Counted from the first letter of the stretch, positions 1 to 7,840 are shown. The stretch: 28,221 nucleotides of DNA from Myxococcales bacterium (GCA_003153055.1 PMBV01000283.1:1-28221), one strand, 5' to 3'. Notes: generated by a model not told the origin, from the sequence alone. A program made the numbers and translations.

Positions 1-348
1 GACCCGAGACCTCGGTGAGCACAGGGCCACGAGCCCGGCCCTGCACGACTCGACCGACCGGCCGAGGGGCTCGTGGTGCTCGCCGACGCCCCCCGCCTCA
101 CTCGCAGAGCCCGAAGCCCCAGGGCAGTGGCAGCAATCATCGAGCCATAGCCCCAACCCAAGAAGGGCTGCTGGTGACGGCAGACTGGAGCGACCAACGG
201 TTGAATCACTCGCACAATGGGAACACTGCGTGTTCTCGATATGCGACGCGTCCAAGGAACGTGTTCGAGCACGACCCGCGGCAGGACTTCAGGTGCGCGC
301 CCGGAATCTTCGAAATCGCGATCCACGGGCATCGTATGCTCGAAGTCC
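1..348. other. Upstream region without a supported gene
   Basis: No convincing coding region is seen before the hydrolase start. The plus-strand frame beginning at base 1 hits TGA at 16-18, then runs open to TAG at 148-150 with a plausible but start-less protein reading. It could be the tail of an upstream gene, but nothing anchors it. A long plus-strand frame through 15-593 overlaps the hydrolase and looks like a high-GC shadow. A TTGAAT hexamer at 201-206 is the only promoter-like string noticed, and it has no good -10 partner. Confidence 0.4.
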
Positions 349-1827
349 ATGCTCTCCTGTCACCTGGCGCCTTGGCGCTTCACGGCTTCGGCGGTGATGG
401 CCGTGCTCACCATCTCTGGAGCGGCGCTCGCCCAACACCCGCGCCTGCCGCTGAGCCCCTGCCGGCTCAAGGGCGGACTCCAGGCGACCTGCGGCTCCTT
501 CGACGTTCCCGAAGACCGAGCGAAGCCCGACGGGCGGCACTTGAAGCTCAGGGTGGCCGTGGTCCCCGCGCTGGCCCGAAGCCCCCGCGCTGATCCGCTC
601 TTCATGCTCGCAGGCGGCCCGGGCCAAGCAGCAACCGAGGCGTTTCCCGAGCTCGTAACGATGGCTTTCGAGCGGGTGCATCGGTCCCGTGACATCGTGC
701 TGGTCGACCAACGCGGCACGGGCAGCTCGAACCCCCTCAAATGCCAGTTTGTCGACGCCGACGCTCCACTCGCCAAGCGCATCGCCGACCCGGGCTTCCC
801 CGCCGAGCGCCTCAAGGCGTGCCTCGAGGGCTACGACGCCGACCCTCGGCTCTACACGACCTCCATCGCCATGGAGGATCTCGACGAGGTCCGCCGGGCG
901 CTGGGCTATGGGCCCATCGACCTCTGGGGCGGGAGCTACGGCACCCGAGCCGCCCTCGTCTTCCTGCGCGAGCACGGCGACGCGGTTCGCTCGGTCATCC
1001 TCGACGGCGTCGCCCCACCCCCGCTCCGCCTGCCCATCAGCTTCGCCGCCGACGCGCAGCGGGCCCTCGACCGACTGTTCCTCGCCTGCGCCAACGAGGA
1101 GCCCTGCGCCAAGGCCTGGCCAGACCTCCCGGCCCGCTTCGAGCGCTTGCTGTCGCGCCTCGACACGTCGCCTCCGAGGGTGACCGTCGCCGACCCGCTG
1201 ACGGGAGCTCCGGTGCAGCTCACCATCGACCGCGACGTCATGACCTCGGTGTTGCGCGTGGTGCTCTACCAGCCGGGCATGGCGGTTCTGGTGCCGCTCG
1301 TCATCGCACGTGCCGAGGGAGGCGACTTCGGCCCCCTGGTAGCCATGGCCGCGGCCTTCGACGCCGGCACCCGCGACGCCATGGCCGTGGGAATGATGCT
1401 CTCGGTCGTCTGCACCGAGGACGTCCCGCGCATCGCCGATGGAGAGTGGGCCTCGGCGGCGAAGGGCACGTTCTTGGGCGAGGCCGTCTTTCGTCCATTC
1501 CGCGAGGGCTGCGCGGTGTGGCCCAAGGGCGAGGCTCCGGCGGGCTTCGGAGAGCCGGTGCGCAGCGACAAGCCGGTGTTGCTCCTCTCGGGCGAGGTAG
1601 ACCCGGTGACGCCTCCCGCATGGGCCGAGCAGGCAGCGAAGACCCTACCCAACAGCCGGCACTTCGTGGTGCCTGGAGTCGGTCACGGCGCCAGCAGCGT
1701 CGGGTGCGTCCCGCGGCTCATCTCCGAATTCCTGGACTCGGCGAACCCCGCCGCGCTCGACGGGACCTGCGTCACGACCCAGAAGCGCCCTCCGTTCTTC
1801 GTCAACTTCGCGGGGCCGACGCCATGA
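349..1827 (+). CDS. Secreted alpha/beta hydrolase, S33 peptidase / tripeptidyl aminopeptidase type
   Basis: A 492-aa protein expected to be exported and to cleave N-terminal residues from peptides, or a related ester or amide bond. Visible elements are an N-terminal signal peptide ending near GAALA/QHP, an oxyanion-type GGPG loop in LAGGPGQAA, and the strand-turn VLVDQRGTGSS typical of prolyl-aminopeptidase relatives. The nucleophile elbow GGSYG places Ser at about 196. Asp at about 418 (EVDPVTPP) and His at about 446 (GVGHG) lie in the TAP-like C-terminal region, so the triad is intact. The frame is open from 217, but ATG 349 is chosen because it puts the signal peptide at the N-terminus; ATG 397 is an alternative. 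No clear Shine-Dalgarno is seen. The stop overlaps the next ATG, so the hydrolase is probably co-translated with the ABC exporter. Family assignment is firm; the substrate is unknown. Confidence 0.88.
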   Translation: MLSCHLAPWRFTASAVMAVLTISGAALAQHPRLPLSPCRLKGGLQATCGSFDVPEDRAKPDGRHLKLRVAVVPALARSPRADPLFMLAGGPGQAATEAFPELVTMAFERVHRSRDIVLVDQRGTGSSNPLKCQFVDADAPLAKRIADPGFPAERLKACLEGYDADPRLYTTSIAMEDLDEVRRALGYGPIDLWGGSYGTRAALVFLREHGDAVRSVILDGVAPPPLRLPISFAADAQRALDRLFLACANEEPCAKAWPDLPARFERLLSRLDTSPPRVTVADPLTGAPVQLTIDRDVMTSVLRVVLYQPGMAVLVPLVIARAEGGDFGPLVAMAAAFDAGTRDAMAVGMMLSVVCTEDVPRIADGEWASAAKGTFLGEAVFRPFREGCAVWPKGEAPAGFGEPVRSDKPVLLLSGEVDPVTPPAWAEQAAKTLPNSRHFVVPGVGHGASSVGCVPRLISEFLDSANPAALDGTCVTTQKRPPFFVNFAGPTP

Positions 1828-2558
1828 TTGAGGTCCAAGGGCTGCACAAACGCTTCGGCTCGGTGGTAGCGATCGACGACGTCTCCTTCCGGGCCGACGA
1901 CGGGGTGGTGACCGGGCTCCTCGGGCCCAACGGCGCGGGGAAGACGACCTCGCTGCGAATCCTCAGCACGCTCATCATGCCGGAGCGCGGCCGGGCGATG
2001 GTCGACGGGCTCGACTGCGCCAAGGACTCCCTGGCGGTGCGCCGACGCTTGGGCGTGCTCCCCGATGCGAGGGGCCTCTACCCTCGGCTCACGGCGCGGG
2101 AGCACCTGACGTACTTCGGTCAGCTCCACGGGCTCACGGGCGAGGCCCTCGAGCGGCGCTCCGGAGAATTGATGCGGCTCCTGGAGCTCGACGGAGTGGC
2201 CGACCGACGCGTGGAGGGCTTCTCGAACGGCGAGCGCACCAAGGTGGCCCTGTGTCGCGCGCTGGTGCACGACCCGCCCAACGTCATCCTCGACGAGCCC
2301 ACCAACGGCCTCGACGTGATGAGCACCCGCGCGGTGAGGACGCTCATCAAGGAGCTCAAGGCCCAGGGGCGCTGCGTGGTCTTCTCGAGCCACGTGATGC
2401 AAGAGGTGGCAGCGCTCTGCGACCGCATCGTGGTGGTGGCCAAGGGGCGGGTGGTGGCCGACGGGACGGCGGACGAGCTCCGCCAGCGCACCGGCAAAGA
2501 CAACCTCGAGGAGGCGTTCGTGCAGGTGATTGGTTCAGACGCGGGGCTCATGTCATGA
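1824..2558 (+). CDS. ABC transporter ATP-binding protein, NatA-like
   Basis: A 244-aa cytoplasmic ATPase that would power the membrane partner encoded next. Walker A is GPNGAGKTT (about 34-42), Walker B is VILDEP (about 154-159), the D-loop is NGLD and the switch His is H190 in FSSHVM. The signature is FSNGER (about 133-138) rather than LSGGQ, and the Q-loop position reads LPDARGLY without Gln; such variants occur in the NatA/CcmA-like exporter group. Start ATG 1824 overlaps the hydrolase stop (ATGA), and the stop overlaps the permease start in the same way, which indicates tight stoichiometric coupling. NatA of Bacillus works with NatB in sodium efflux, but the group is broad and the cargo here may be a peptide or drug; the peptidase neighbour favours a peptide-like substrate (inference). 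Confidence 0.92.
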   Translation: MIEVQGLHKRFGSVVAIDDVSFRADDGVVTGLLGPNGAGKTTSLRILSTLIMPERGRAMVDGLDCAKDSLAVRRRLGVLPDARGLYPRLTAREHLTYFGQLHGLTGEALERRSGELMRLLELDGVADRRVEGFSNGERTKVALCRALVHDPPNVILDEPTNGLDVMSTRAVRTLIKELKAQGRCVVFSSHVMQEVAALCDRIVVVAKGRVVADGTADELRQRTGKDNLEEAFVQVIGSDAGLMS

Positions 2559-3754
2559 GCGCCCCGGGGCTGCTGAGCGGAGCGCGAACGGTCTTGAAGA
2601 AGGAGCTGGTCGATCACTTCCGTGACCGGCGTTCGTTGACCTCGGGCTTGCTGGTGCCGCTGTTGGGGCCGGTGCTGTTCACGCTGATGTTCACGGTGCT
2701 CGCGGACCTCTCCCGGAAGGACAAGCCCCTGGTGGTGCCGGTGAGGGGCCAGGTGCACGCTCCTTCGCTCATGGCTTTTCTGGAACGGAACGGGGCCAAG
2801 GTCGAGGCCGCTCCCGACGACGCCGAGCAGAAGGTGCGCGACGGCAAGCTCGACCTGGCGTTGATTGTCCCCGAGGGCTACGGGCGTGACTTCGTGGCCG
2901 GGCGCATGGCCAAGGTCGAGCTCGTGGTGGATTCGTCGAGCAACAAGGCCCGCGCCAACGTGCGGCGCATGGAGCGCCTGCTCGAGGGCTACGGGGCCCA
3001 GCTCGGGGCGCTGCGGCTCTTGGCGCGAGGGGTCAGCCCCACGCTGGCGATGCCGGTGCACGTGGAGGAAATCGACCTCGCCACGCCCGAGCGATCGGCC
3101 GCCGCGGTGCTGGGAATGGTCCCGATGTTCCTCCTGATGGCGGTGTTCATCGGCGGCATGTACCTGGCCATCGACTCGACGGCCGGTGAGCGCGAACGGG
3201 GCTCACTGGAGCCGTTGCTCATCAACCCAGTCACCCGGGCGCAGGTGGTGTTGGGGAAGTGGACCGCGGTGGTGCTGGTGAGCTGGGTGTCGGTGGTGGT
3301 ATCGATGGTTGGCTTCTCAGTGGCGCTGCGGCTCGTGCCCTTGCAAGACCTCGGGATCCGGGCCCAACTGGACGCCGGCCCGATGGTGGCGATGATCGCC
3401 GTGGCCCTGCCCTTGACGCTCTTCTCGGGTGGCCTCCAGATGCTCCTGGCGCTGTTCTCGCGCACCTTCAAGGAAGCCCAGACCTACCTGTCGCTGCTGA
3501 TGATCCTCCCGCTCATGCCATCGATGTTCATCAGCCTGTCGCCCATCGAGCCGAAGACGTGGATGATGGCGATCCCCGCGTTCTCGCAGACGGTGCTGCT
3601 CAACAATCTCCTGCGGGGCGATGCCATCACGCCCCTGTGGCACGTGGTGTCAGCGGTCACGACGCTGGCGGCCGCGGGAGTGGCGGTCGGGGCGGCGATT
3701 TGGCTCATCGGCCAAGAGAAGATCGTCTTCGGGCGCGGCGCCGGGACCAGCTGA
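2555..3754 (+). CDS. ABC-2 type permease, NatB-like
   Basis: A 399-aa inner-membrane permease partnering the upstream ATPase. Topology is that of ABC-2 exporters: one helix near residues 29-50 (LLVPLLGPVLFTLMF), a large extracytoplasmic domain to about 180, then helices near 185-208, 235-257, 270-300, 310-330 and a last one at about 360-388. The segment AGERERGSLEPLL after the second helix is the conserved cytoplasmic coupling motif of NatB-type permeases. The start overlaps the ATPase stop as ATGA. The last ~52 codons, including the final helix, are repeated at 7641-7799, so this 3' end may have been supplied by an inserted element. Function as an exporter subunit is secure; the transported compound is unknown. 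Confidence 0.9.
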   Translation: MSAPGLLSGARTVLKKELVDHFRDRRSLTSGLLVPLLGPVLFTLMFTVLADLSRKDKPLVVPVRGQVHAPSLMAFLERNGAKVEAAPDDAEQKVRDGKLDLALIVPEGYGRDFVAGRMAKVELVVDSSSNKARANVRRMERLLEGYGAQLGALRLLARGVSPTLAMPVHVEEIDLATPERSAAAVLGMVPMFLLMAVFIGGMYLAIDSTAGERERGSLEPLLINPVTRAQVVLGKWTAVVLVSWVSVVVSMVGFSVALRLVPLQDLGIRAQLDAGPMVAMIAVALPLTLFSGGLQMLLALFSRTFKEAQTYLSLLMILPLMPSMFISLSPIEPKTWMMAIPAFSQTVLLNNLLRGDAITPLWHVVSAVTTLAAAGVAVGAAIWLIGQEKIVFGRGAGTS

Positions 3755-3761
3755 GGCAGCC
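3596..3761 (+). repeat. Direct repeat, copy 1: 3' end of the permease gene
   Basis: This 166-bp segment matches 7641-7806 at a constant offset of 4045 bases with no indel and about 8 mismatches counted by hand (about 95% identity). It covers the last ~52 codons, the TGA and seven bases beyond. Homology stops abruptly on both sides. Five of the six mismatches inside the reading frame are synonymous; the exception is Ala to Gly in the last helix. Confidence 0.93.
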
Positions 3762-3852
3762 ATGGCTCAAGACAGCACAATGACTCTATCACCTCAGTGA
3801 AGGACATTGCAATCTTGCCTTCCAGGCACTCCGCCTGCGAGTGATCGTGTTG

Positions 3853-3880
3853 AAAACAACCACCCCCGACCTATTGGGGT
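3853..3880 (-). terminator. Possible intrinsic terminator of the island's minus-strand genes
   Basis: Read on the minus strand, ACCCC, an eight-base loop and GGGGT form a short stem that straddles the TAG of the small lipoprotein gene, followed by a T-rich run (GTTGTTTTC). The stem is only five base pairs, so this is a modest candidate. Confidence 0.4.
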
Positions 3881-4482
3881 ACGTCAGTCGACACGTGCTG
3901 TTCCAAAAACGACTGAATCGCGTGTGCGATCGGCATCACGTCGAACGTGACCGCTGCCGTAGACATGATTCTTACCCGCGCGAATACATTGAAATACACC
4001 CAGAGCACATCCCTTGCGGGGCCCACGCGCCCGGGGAAGAGCATGGCCGAATAGTCGCCCAGTTGTATCGATTGCGGAGTCGGCCCGAAGGGATTCGGCG
4101 ACCTCGACGCTGAACGCGCGACTCTCTTCATGCTTTCTATGGCCTGCGCCTGGCCTCCGCCCTGGTGAACTTCTATGGTCACACGAAGCGTCTGATTGCG
4201 GTCGACCTGCGACACGTAGTTCCATTCCGCGATGCCCCCCAGGGTAGGCAGGAAAGTTGCACTGTTCGAGAGCTTGAATCCTTCCAGAAATTGCTTCGTC
4301 ACCTGCGGCAACTGGGTCCAATCGGCGACGACTCGCTGTGAGGGAGGTCGCGGTGGAGTCTGTCCGAATCGCATCAGGTCTTCGAAATTCGCCACTGTTG
4401 GTCCGACCATCGACTCGCTCTCCTCTCGTGGCGCAGACTGGCCAACGACGCAGGCAATGACTATGGCCGAAAGCAGGATCAT
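3871..4482 (-). CDS. Small predicted lipoprotein of unknown function
   Basis: A 203-aa protein with no family I recognise. It starts with a short hydrophobic stretch leading to IVIAC, a usable lipobox with Cys at residue 11; a basic n-region is missing, so export by another signal-peptide type is possible. The mature part has a Pro/Arg-containing segment (about 43-50) and then a mixed alpha/beta region with a Tyr/Trp-containing stretch (VLWVYFNVFARV, about 160-171). It lies 87 bp downstream of the barrel-like gene on the same strand and is probably the last gene of the island's minus-strand operon. Base composition is lower in G+C than in the flanking genes. ATG 4482 is the first in-frame start. 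Confidence 0.6.
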   Translation of the reverse strand: MILLSAIVIACVVGQSAPREESESMVGPTVANFEDLMRFGQTPPRPPSQRVVADWTQLPQVTKQFLEGFKLSNSATFLPTLGGIAEWNYVSQVDRNQTLRVTIEVHQGGGQAQAIESMKRVARSASRSPNPFGPTPQSIQLGDYSAMLFPGRVGPARDVLWVYFNVFARVRIMSTAAVTFDVMPIAHAIQSFLEQHVSTDVPQ

Positions 4483-4569
4483 CGGACCCCGGTGAGTACC
4501 ACGTCCCCCGGGCCCAGCTACTCCAGAAGACCTTCGCCTGGCAGTGAAGGACCGTCATTGTCGTTCAGA

Positions 4570-6150
4570 TCAGAGCTTGTCGAACTCCTCCGAGAACAGG
4601 AGCCGCTCACCGAGGAGCGTCAAGGAGACACCCACCGTCATGGCGATCGAACTCCCAGATGCGGCATTCGCGTCGGGAGCGTTCGCGAAGGTGACGGACG
4701 GGGCGATGCGGAGCAGCCCCTTGTAAGCGTCCTTCTCTTTGCCCGCGAAGGCGAAATAGGTCGGCGCCGTCAACGTGAACTTGAAGCCCATGGGGTCGTT
4801 GGTCGGCACTTGAGCCTCGATACCGAGTGAAGCGCGATAGACGCTCTCGTGCGTATCCAGCACGCCGGCGTACGCGGCGGCGGAGAGGGACGAAACCCGC
4901 GTCGGCGACCCGAGCACCCCCTCGCTGCACGACTCGCCGGGCGCGACGTGCGCTGGGCCGCCGAGGTTCACCCCAGCGGTCGGTGTGCACCAGCGCACCA
5001 TGGCGGATGCGGCTTCCCAACCGAGCGCCCACCCAGCCCGACCCTCGATGCTCAATGTGTGAGTTGTCCCAGCCAGCAGACGAGTCGCGCTCACACCGAG
5101 ATTGGCCAAGGGCCTCGAAGCATTCCTCTTCAACTCCATCGTGCTGGTCGCGCCGCTCGGAACAAGATAGCTCATGTAGGTCTGGCCTGCGACCACGCCG
5201 AAATTGAGGAGGGTGGACGGGTAGGCGGACAACGCTAGCTTCCTCGTCTGCTTATTCAGTTCGTCTTTCCCGGTGGGGCAGAGTCTTGTTTCCAGGTCTG
5301 GCTTCGAGTTGTCTGGCAACTCGAAACGTGGTTCGCTCTGGCAGAACTTCCATTGGGCTGGCGTCGGCAGGACGTCGCTCGAGCACGGGGCGAGGCACCC
5401 CTCGAGCAGCGTGCTCAACTGGCCCTCGGCGGCTCGGATCTTCTCGTTGATAACCTCCTCACCCAACGAGGCGTCGGACACAAATGGCTCGAGACGGTCG
5501 AAGATCTTCCTGGCCTCCGTCTCATCACAGTAGGCGGCGGCCCGTCTCCATTTCTTCACTCCTGCCAGGGTCGGCGTCCAGACATGCTCGACGCGGTAAG
5601 ACAGCCGCTGGGGCGCAATGACCTGCCCCTCGAATTCGAAGGTGGCTGGCAGGTCCTCCCCCAGCACCAGACTATGGACCCACGACTTCCGCTCCTTTCC
5701 CTCGAGCGTGGCCTTCGCCTTGCAGAAGGCTTCGTCGTTCTCCGCGCCCACCCTGCACCTAGCGATGCAGATGTTGGTGCCAGCCACGAGCGCCGCGTCT
5801 CTGGCTTCGTTGTTGACGATGGGGTTCACGTCGAGGTTGAAGCTGGCATACGTCGCGCTGAGACCCAGTTTCCAGTCGTTCCCAAGAGAGAGCTCGCCAC
5901 TCTTGAGCCCGAACAGCCTGGCGAAGCCGTCTTTCGTCGCCACTCTCGCGTTGCCACGAAGGACCCACTCACCGCCAGCAGAAGCCGGGACGCGAACGCC
6001 GATGGTCGCGCGCGCCTCGGCCGCTCCGTCGGTCTTCCCTTCCAACTGGAAGTTCGGCTGCGTGAGCGACACATCAACGGCCCATGATGGCTCGGCGGCC
6101 AAGGCCAGCAGAGCGAGGGCAATTGGTCGCTGGGCTCGCGAGCGGGGCAT
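4570..6150 (-). CDS. Secreted, probable outer-membrane beta-barrel protein, unknown function
   Basis: A 526-aa protein with a clear signal peptide (n-region MPRSRAQR, hydrophobic core ALALLALAA, cleavage likely after PSWA). The mature protein is rich in alternating polar/hydrophobic stretches typical of beta strands: WKLGLSATYASFNLDV early, TLSIEGRAGWALGWEAA in the middle, FKFTLTAPTYFAFA and SIAMTVGVSLTLLGE near the end. About a dozen Cys residues lie in a central insert (about 125-310), suggesting disulfides in a periplasmic or surface domain. It does not end in the usual Phe/Tyr of classic porins (it ends FDKL), so the barrel call is an inference. The start lies 8 bp after the stop of the 126-aa gene, indicating one operon. 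No known family recognised. Confidence 0.7.
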   Translation of the reverse strand: MPRSRAQRPIALALLALAAEPSWAVDVSLTQPNFQLEGKTDGAAEARATIGVRVPASAGGEWVLRGNARVATKDGFARLFGLKSGELSLGNDWKLGLSATYASFNLDVNPIVNNEARDAALVAGTNICIARCRVGAENDEAFCKAKATLEGKERKSWVHSLVLGEDLPATFEFEGQVIAPQRLSYRVEHVWTPTLAGVKKWRRAAAYCDETEARKIFDRLEPFVSDASLGEEVINEKIRAAEGQLSTLLEGCLAPCSSDVLPTPAQWKFCQSEPRFELPDNSKPDLETRLCPTGKDELNKQTRKLALSAYPSTLLNFGVVAGQTYMSYLVPSGATSTMELKRNASRPLANLGVSATRLLAGTTHTLSIEGRAGWALGWEAASAMVRWCTPTAGVNLGGPAHVAPGESCSEGVLGSPTRVSSLSAAAYAGVLDTHESVYRASLGIEAQVPTNDPMGFKFTLTAPTYFAFAGKEKDAYKGLLRIAPSVTFANAPDANAASGSSIAMTVGVSLTLLGERLLFSEEFDKL

Positions 6151-6158
6151 GTGGCGTT

Positions 6159-6539
6159 CTAGAAGACCAGGGTGAAGAAGTCAGGCGCCGTGCCGGCGGT
6201 CTTGCTCACGACTTGACCCGCCTCCTTGGCTCGCAGCGTATACCCTGCGTTCCCCGCCGTCTGCCCTCTGAATTCCACGGGGAGCTTGGGGACCGACAGT
6301 GTCGCCGGGGCCGACGGTGAAACGAGGATCGGGCTCTTGAAAGGCGTCCCCCCCAGGTAGAGCGCGCCCTCCGTGACAACGTGCCCCGGCGCGTCGACCA
6401 TCTCAAGGGTGACCTCACGAGAACCCGCAGCTTCATGAACGGCGCGCATGGTGACCATGGCAGTGAAGTGCGGTTCACCAGGAGTCGGCCGTGTGGACGC
6501 CCTTGAGAACCGAGGTTTGACTGCCTTCTTCCTTGTCAT
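6159..6539 (-). CDS. Small protein with Ig-like beta character, unknown function
   Basis: A 126-aa protein beginning MTRKKAVKPRF. The frame is open far upstream, but ATG 6539 is chosen because a purine-rich site (GGGGGA) sits about five bases ahead of it and because the upstream extension would run antisense into the divergent gene. Residues 26-126 look like one all-beta domain with regularly spaced hydrophobic strands (EVTLEMVD, ALYLGG, ATLSVPKLPVEF, YTLRAKEAG) and a hydrophobic C-terminus (DFFTLVF). No signal peptide or membrane helix is seen. It is the first gene of the minus-strand trio, 8 bp ahead of the barrel-like gene, so the two products may interact; this is inference only. Confidence 0.6.
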   Translation of the reverse strand: MTRKKAVKPRFSRASTRPTPGEPHFTAMVTMRAVHEAAGSREVTLEMVDAPGHVVTEGALYLGGTPFKSPILVSPSAPATLSVPKLPVEFRGQTAGNAGYTLRAKEAGQVVSKTAGTAPDFFTLVF

Positions 6540-6620
6540 CTTTCCCCCTTGTGTTGAAGACAGTGGAATCCTGCCTGAGCGTTCGGTGGTAAACAACCAG
6601 GGCCTCCTTCTGGAAAGGAA

Positions 6621-7610
6621 ATGGCTTTGCGATCGTGCCCAGGTACCAGCGTCTCCGAGCCGTCCAGCCCCTGTGGGTTTGACCTCGGTCCAACCATCGA
6701 CGCGGCGTGCAAGCGTCGAAAAGTCGTCTTCGCCATACAGAGCCTGACCAGGGCGCAGGGCACCGGGCCTGACGAGGTCATCGTGCAGTGCCCCCAGTGC
6801 GAGACTTGGGTCGGGGGCACTTGTGGCTCGAACACGCCACTCAGAGTCGTGCACAAGGCCGAGTCCACTGAGCTCGAGGCGCTTCAGCAGTTGATTCGGC
6901 CCAAGGAGGTCCTCTCGGAGCTCAATGGGTACGCGCGCCTGATTTTCGGGGGAAGCGCCACCGTCGCGGCCCTGTTCAGCCTTGGTTCGTCGACGGGGTT
7001 GGGGCCTACCACGGGTGGCGGCACGGCTGTTGCCGCGGGGTCGATAGCGGCGCTGGGCATCGCGCTGGGGCTGGCCATCTGGTCGCTTGCGCCACAAGCA
7101 TCGAAGAAGGAGATCTCTGGTTCGAATCTCGAGCAATTGCACGAGGCGGTGCTCCAGCTGATCGACTCGAAGTACTTACGCATAAAGGCTGCTGCGGTCG
7201 TGTTCGTCGTGTCGCTCGTGACCATGGCGCTGGTGCCGCTGGCGAACCGGAGCACGCTGACGGCAGCGCCGGCACGAGGCGGTCCCCGCCTGTCCGCGAG
7301 CTACACGCTCTCGTCGGCGAACGCTTTGAACGTTCACCTCGTCGGCGAGGGCCTCGACGCGGGCCAGAGCGTCGAAGTGCGGCTTGAGAAGGCTGAGGGG
7401 GACGCCGGGCCCTGCGCGGGGGTGAACTGGGCCATCGCGCGAGGCGACGCAGATGCCGATGGCGGACTCCGCCTCGAGCTCTCGGCCTCGTGTCTGCCCG
7501 GAGCGCTGTTCCGGATCTCAGCGTGCAACAGCGAGAATCCGCCAAAGTGGGTGCCCCTGGTGATTCGAACGAGAGAAGTGGACTGTCCCGCTGGTCCGGC
7601 CCAAAAATAG
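6621..7610 (+). CDS. Three-helix membrane protein with N-terminal Cys motif, unknown function
   Basis: A 329-aa protein not matched to any family I know. The N-terminal ~100 residues are soluble and contain CPQC at 57-60 with another Cys at 68, resembling half a zinc ribbon; further Cys residues lie at 18 and 30. Hydrophobic helices follow near 105-124, 135-157 and 188-207, with a charged helical linker (160-187) between the second and third. The C-terminal ~110 residues form a beta-rich domain with several Cys residues (near GPCAG, ASCLPG, SACN, VDCPAG), fitting an extracytoplasmic position. ATG 6621 has AAAGGA just upstream. It is transcribed divergently from the 126-aa gene across 81 bp, so a shared control region is likely. 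It is the only plus-strand gene in the island; its stop lies 30 bp before the second natB repeat. Confidence 0.62.
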   Translation: MALRSCPGTSVSEPSSPCGFDLGPTIDAACKRRKVVFAIQSLTRAQGTGPDEVIVQCPQCETWVGGTCGSNTPLRVVHKAESTELEALQQLIRPKEVLSELNGYARLIFGGSATVAALFSLGSSTGLGPTTGGGTAVAAGSIAALGIALGLAIWSLAPQASKKEISGSNLEQLHEAVLQLIDSKYLRIKAAAVVFVVSLVTMALVPLANRSTLTAAPARGGPRLSASYTLSSANALNVHLVGEGLDAGQSVEVRLEKAEGDAGPCAGVNWAIARGDADADGGLRLELSASCLPGALFRISACNSENPPKWVPLVIRTREVDCPAGPAQK

Positions 7611-7640
7611 CGCGCGGTACGGCGTCGGAACCCAGGGGCC

Positions 7641-7799
7641 CTCCTCAACAACCTCCTGCGGGGCGATGCCATCACGCCCCTGTGGCACGTGGTGTCAGGG
7701 GTCACGACGCTGGCTGCCGCGGGAGTGGCGGTCGGGGCGGCGATCTGGCTCATCGGCCAAGAGAAGATCGTCTTTGGCCGCGGCGCCGGGACCAGCTGA
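7641..7799 (+). pseudogene. Fragment of the NatB-like permease gene (3' end), direct repeat copy 2
   Basis: Reading from 7641 gives LLNNLLRGDAITPLWHVV and onward to GRGAGTS and TGA (7797-7799). This is the last ~52 residues of the permease encoded at 2555-3754 with a single amino-acid change. DNA homology continues seven bases past the stop, to 7806. There is no start codon or 5' part, and an in-frame TAG of the preceding gene lies 30 bp upstream, so it cannot make a transporter. The mostly synonymous differences mean the two tails diverged while both were under coding selection, for example as alleles of natB in different strains. A strong hairpin follows four bases after the repeat, which is where natB's own terminator would be expected. 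Confidence 0.88.
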
Positions 7800-7810
7800 G
7801 GCCGCCGGTT

Positions 7811-7840
7811 CGCTCGACGGCCAATTGGAACCGTCGAGCG
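7811..7840. terminator. Strong hairpin, likely bidirectional terminator
   Basis: A perfect 10-bp inverted repeat, CGCTCGACGG (7811-7820) and CCGTCGAGCG (7831-7840), encloses a loop containing the palindrome CCAATTGG. It sits between the natB fragment (plus strand) and the end of the propeller gene (minus strand). There is no T-tract, so termination would depend on the hairpin itself or on Rho. Nothing equivalent follows the intact natB gene at 3754. Confidence 0.6.

Larger units (their letters stand above)
3762..7640. mobile_element. Putative genomic island between natB 3'-end repeats
   Basis: A 3.9-kb block bracketed by the 166-bp direct repeat. It carries four genes with no recognised housekeeping role: three on the minus strand (6539 to 3871) and one on the plus strand (6621-7610). 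Its left edge is visibly lower in G+C than the surrounding genes. No integrase, transposase, terminal inverted repeat or short target-site duplication was found, so the mobility mechanism is unknown. The pattern resembles elements that insert in the 3' end of a gene and rebuild that end. It could instead be left from an ancient duplication of natB followed by deletion. Confidence 0.45.

Noticed and set aside
19..150. Possible C-terminal end of an upstream plus-strand gene in the frame ending at TAG 148-150
   Set aside because: The same frame has TGA at 16-18 and no convincing start; no family is recognisable in about 43 codons.
3758..3767. AGCCATGGCT palindrome at the left edge of the island as an attachment core
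   Set aside because: It is not repeated at the right edge, and a 10-bp palindrome alone is weak evidence.
6159..7142. Long minus-strand frame opposite the three-helix membrane protein gene
   Set aside because: Only the last 126 codons look real; the upstream part is antisense to 6621-7610, and a good ribosome site precedes ATG 6539.
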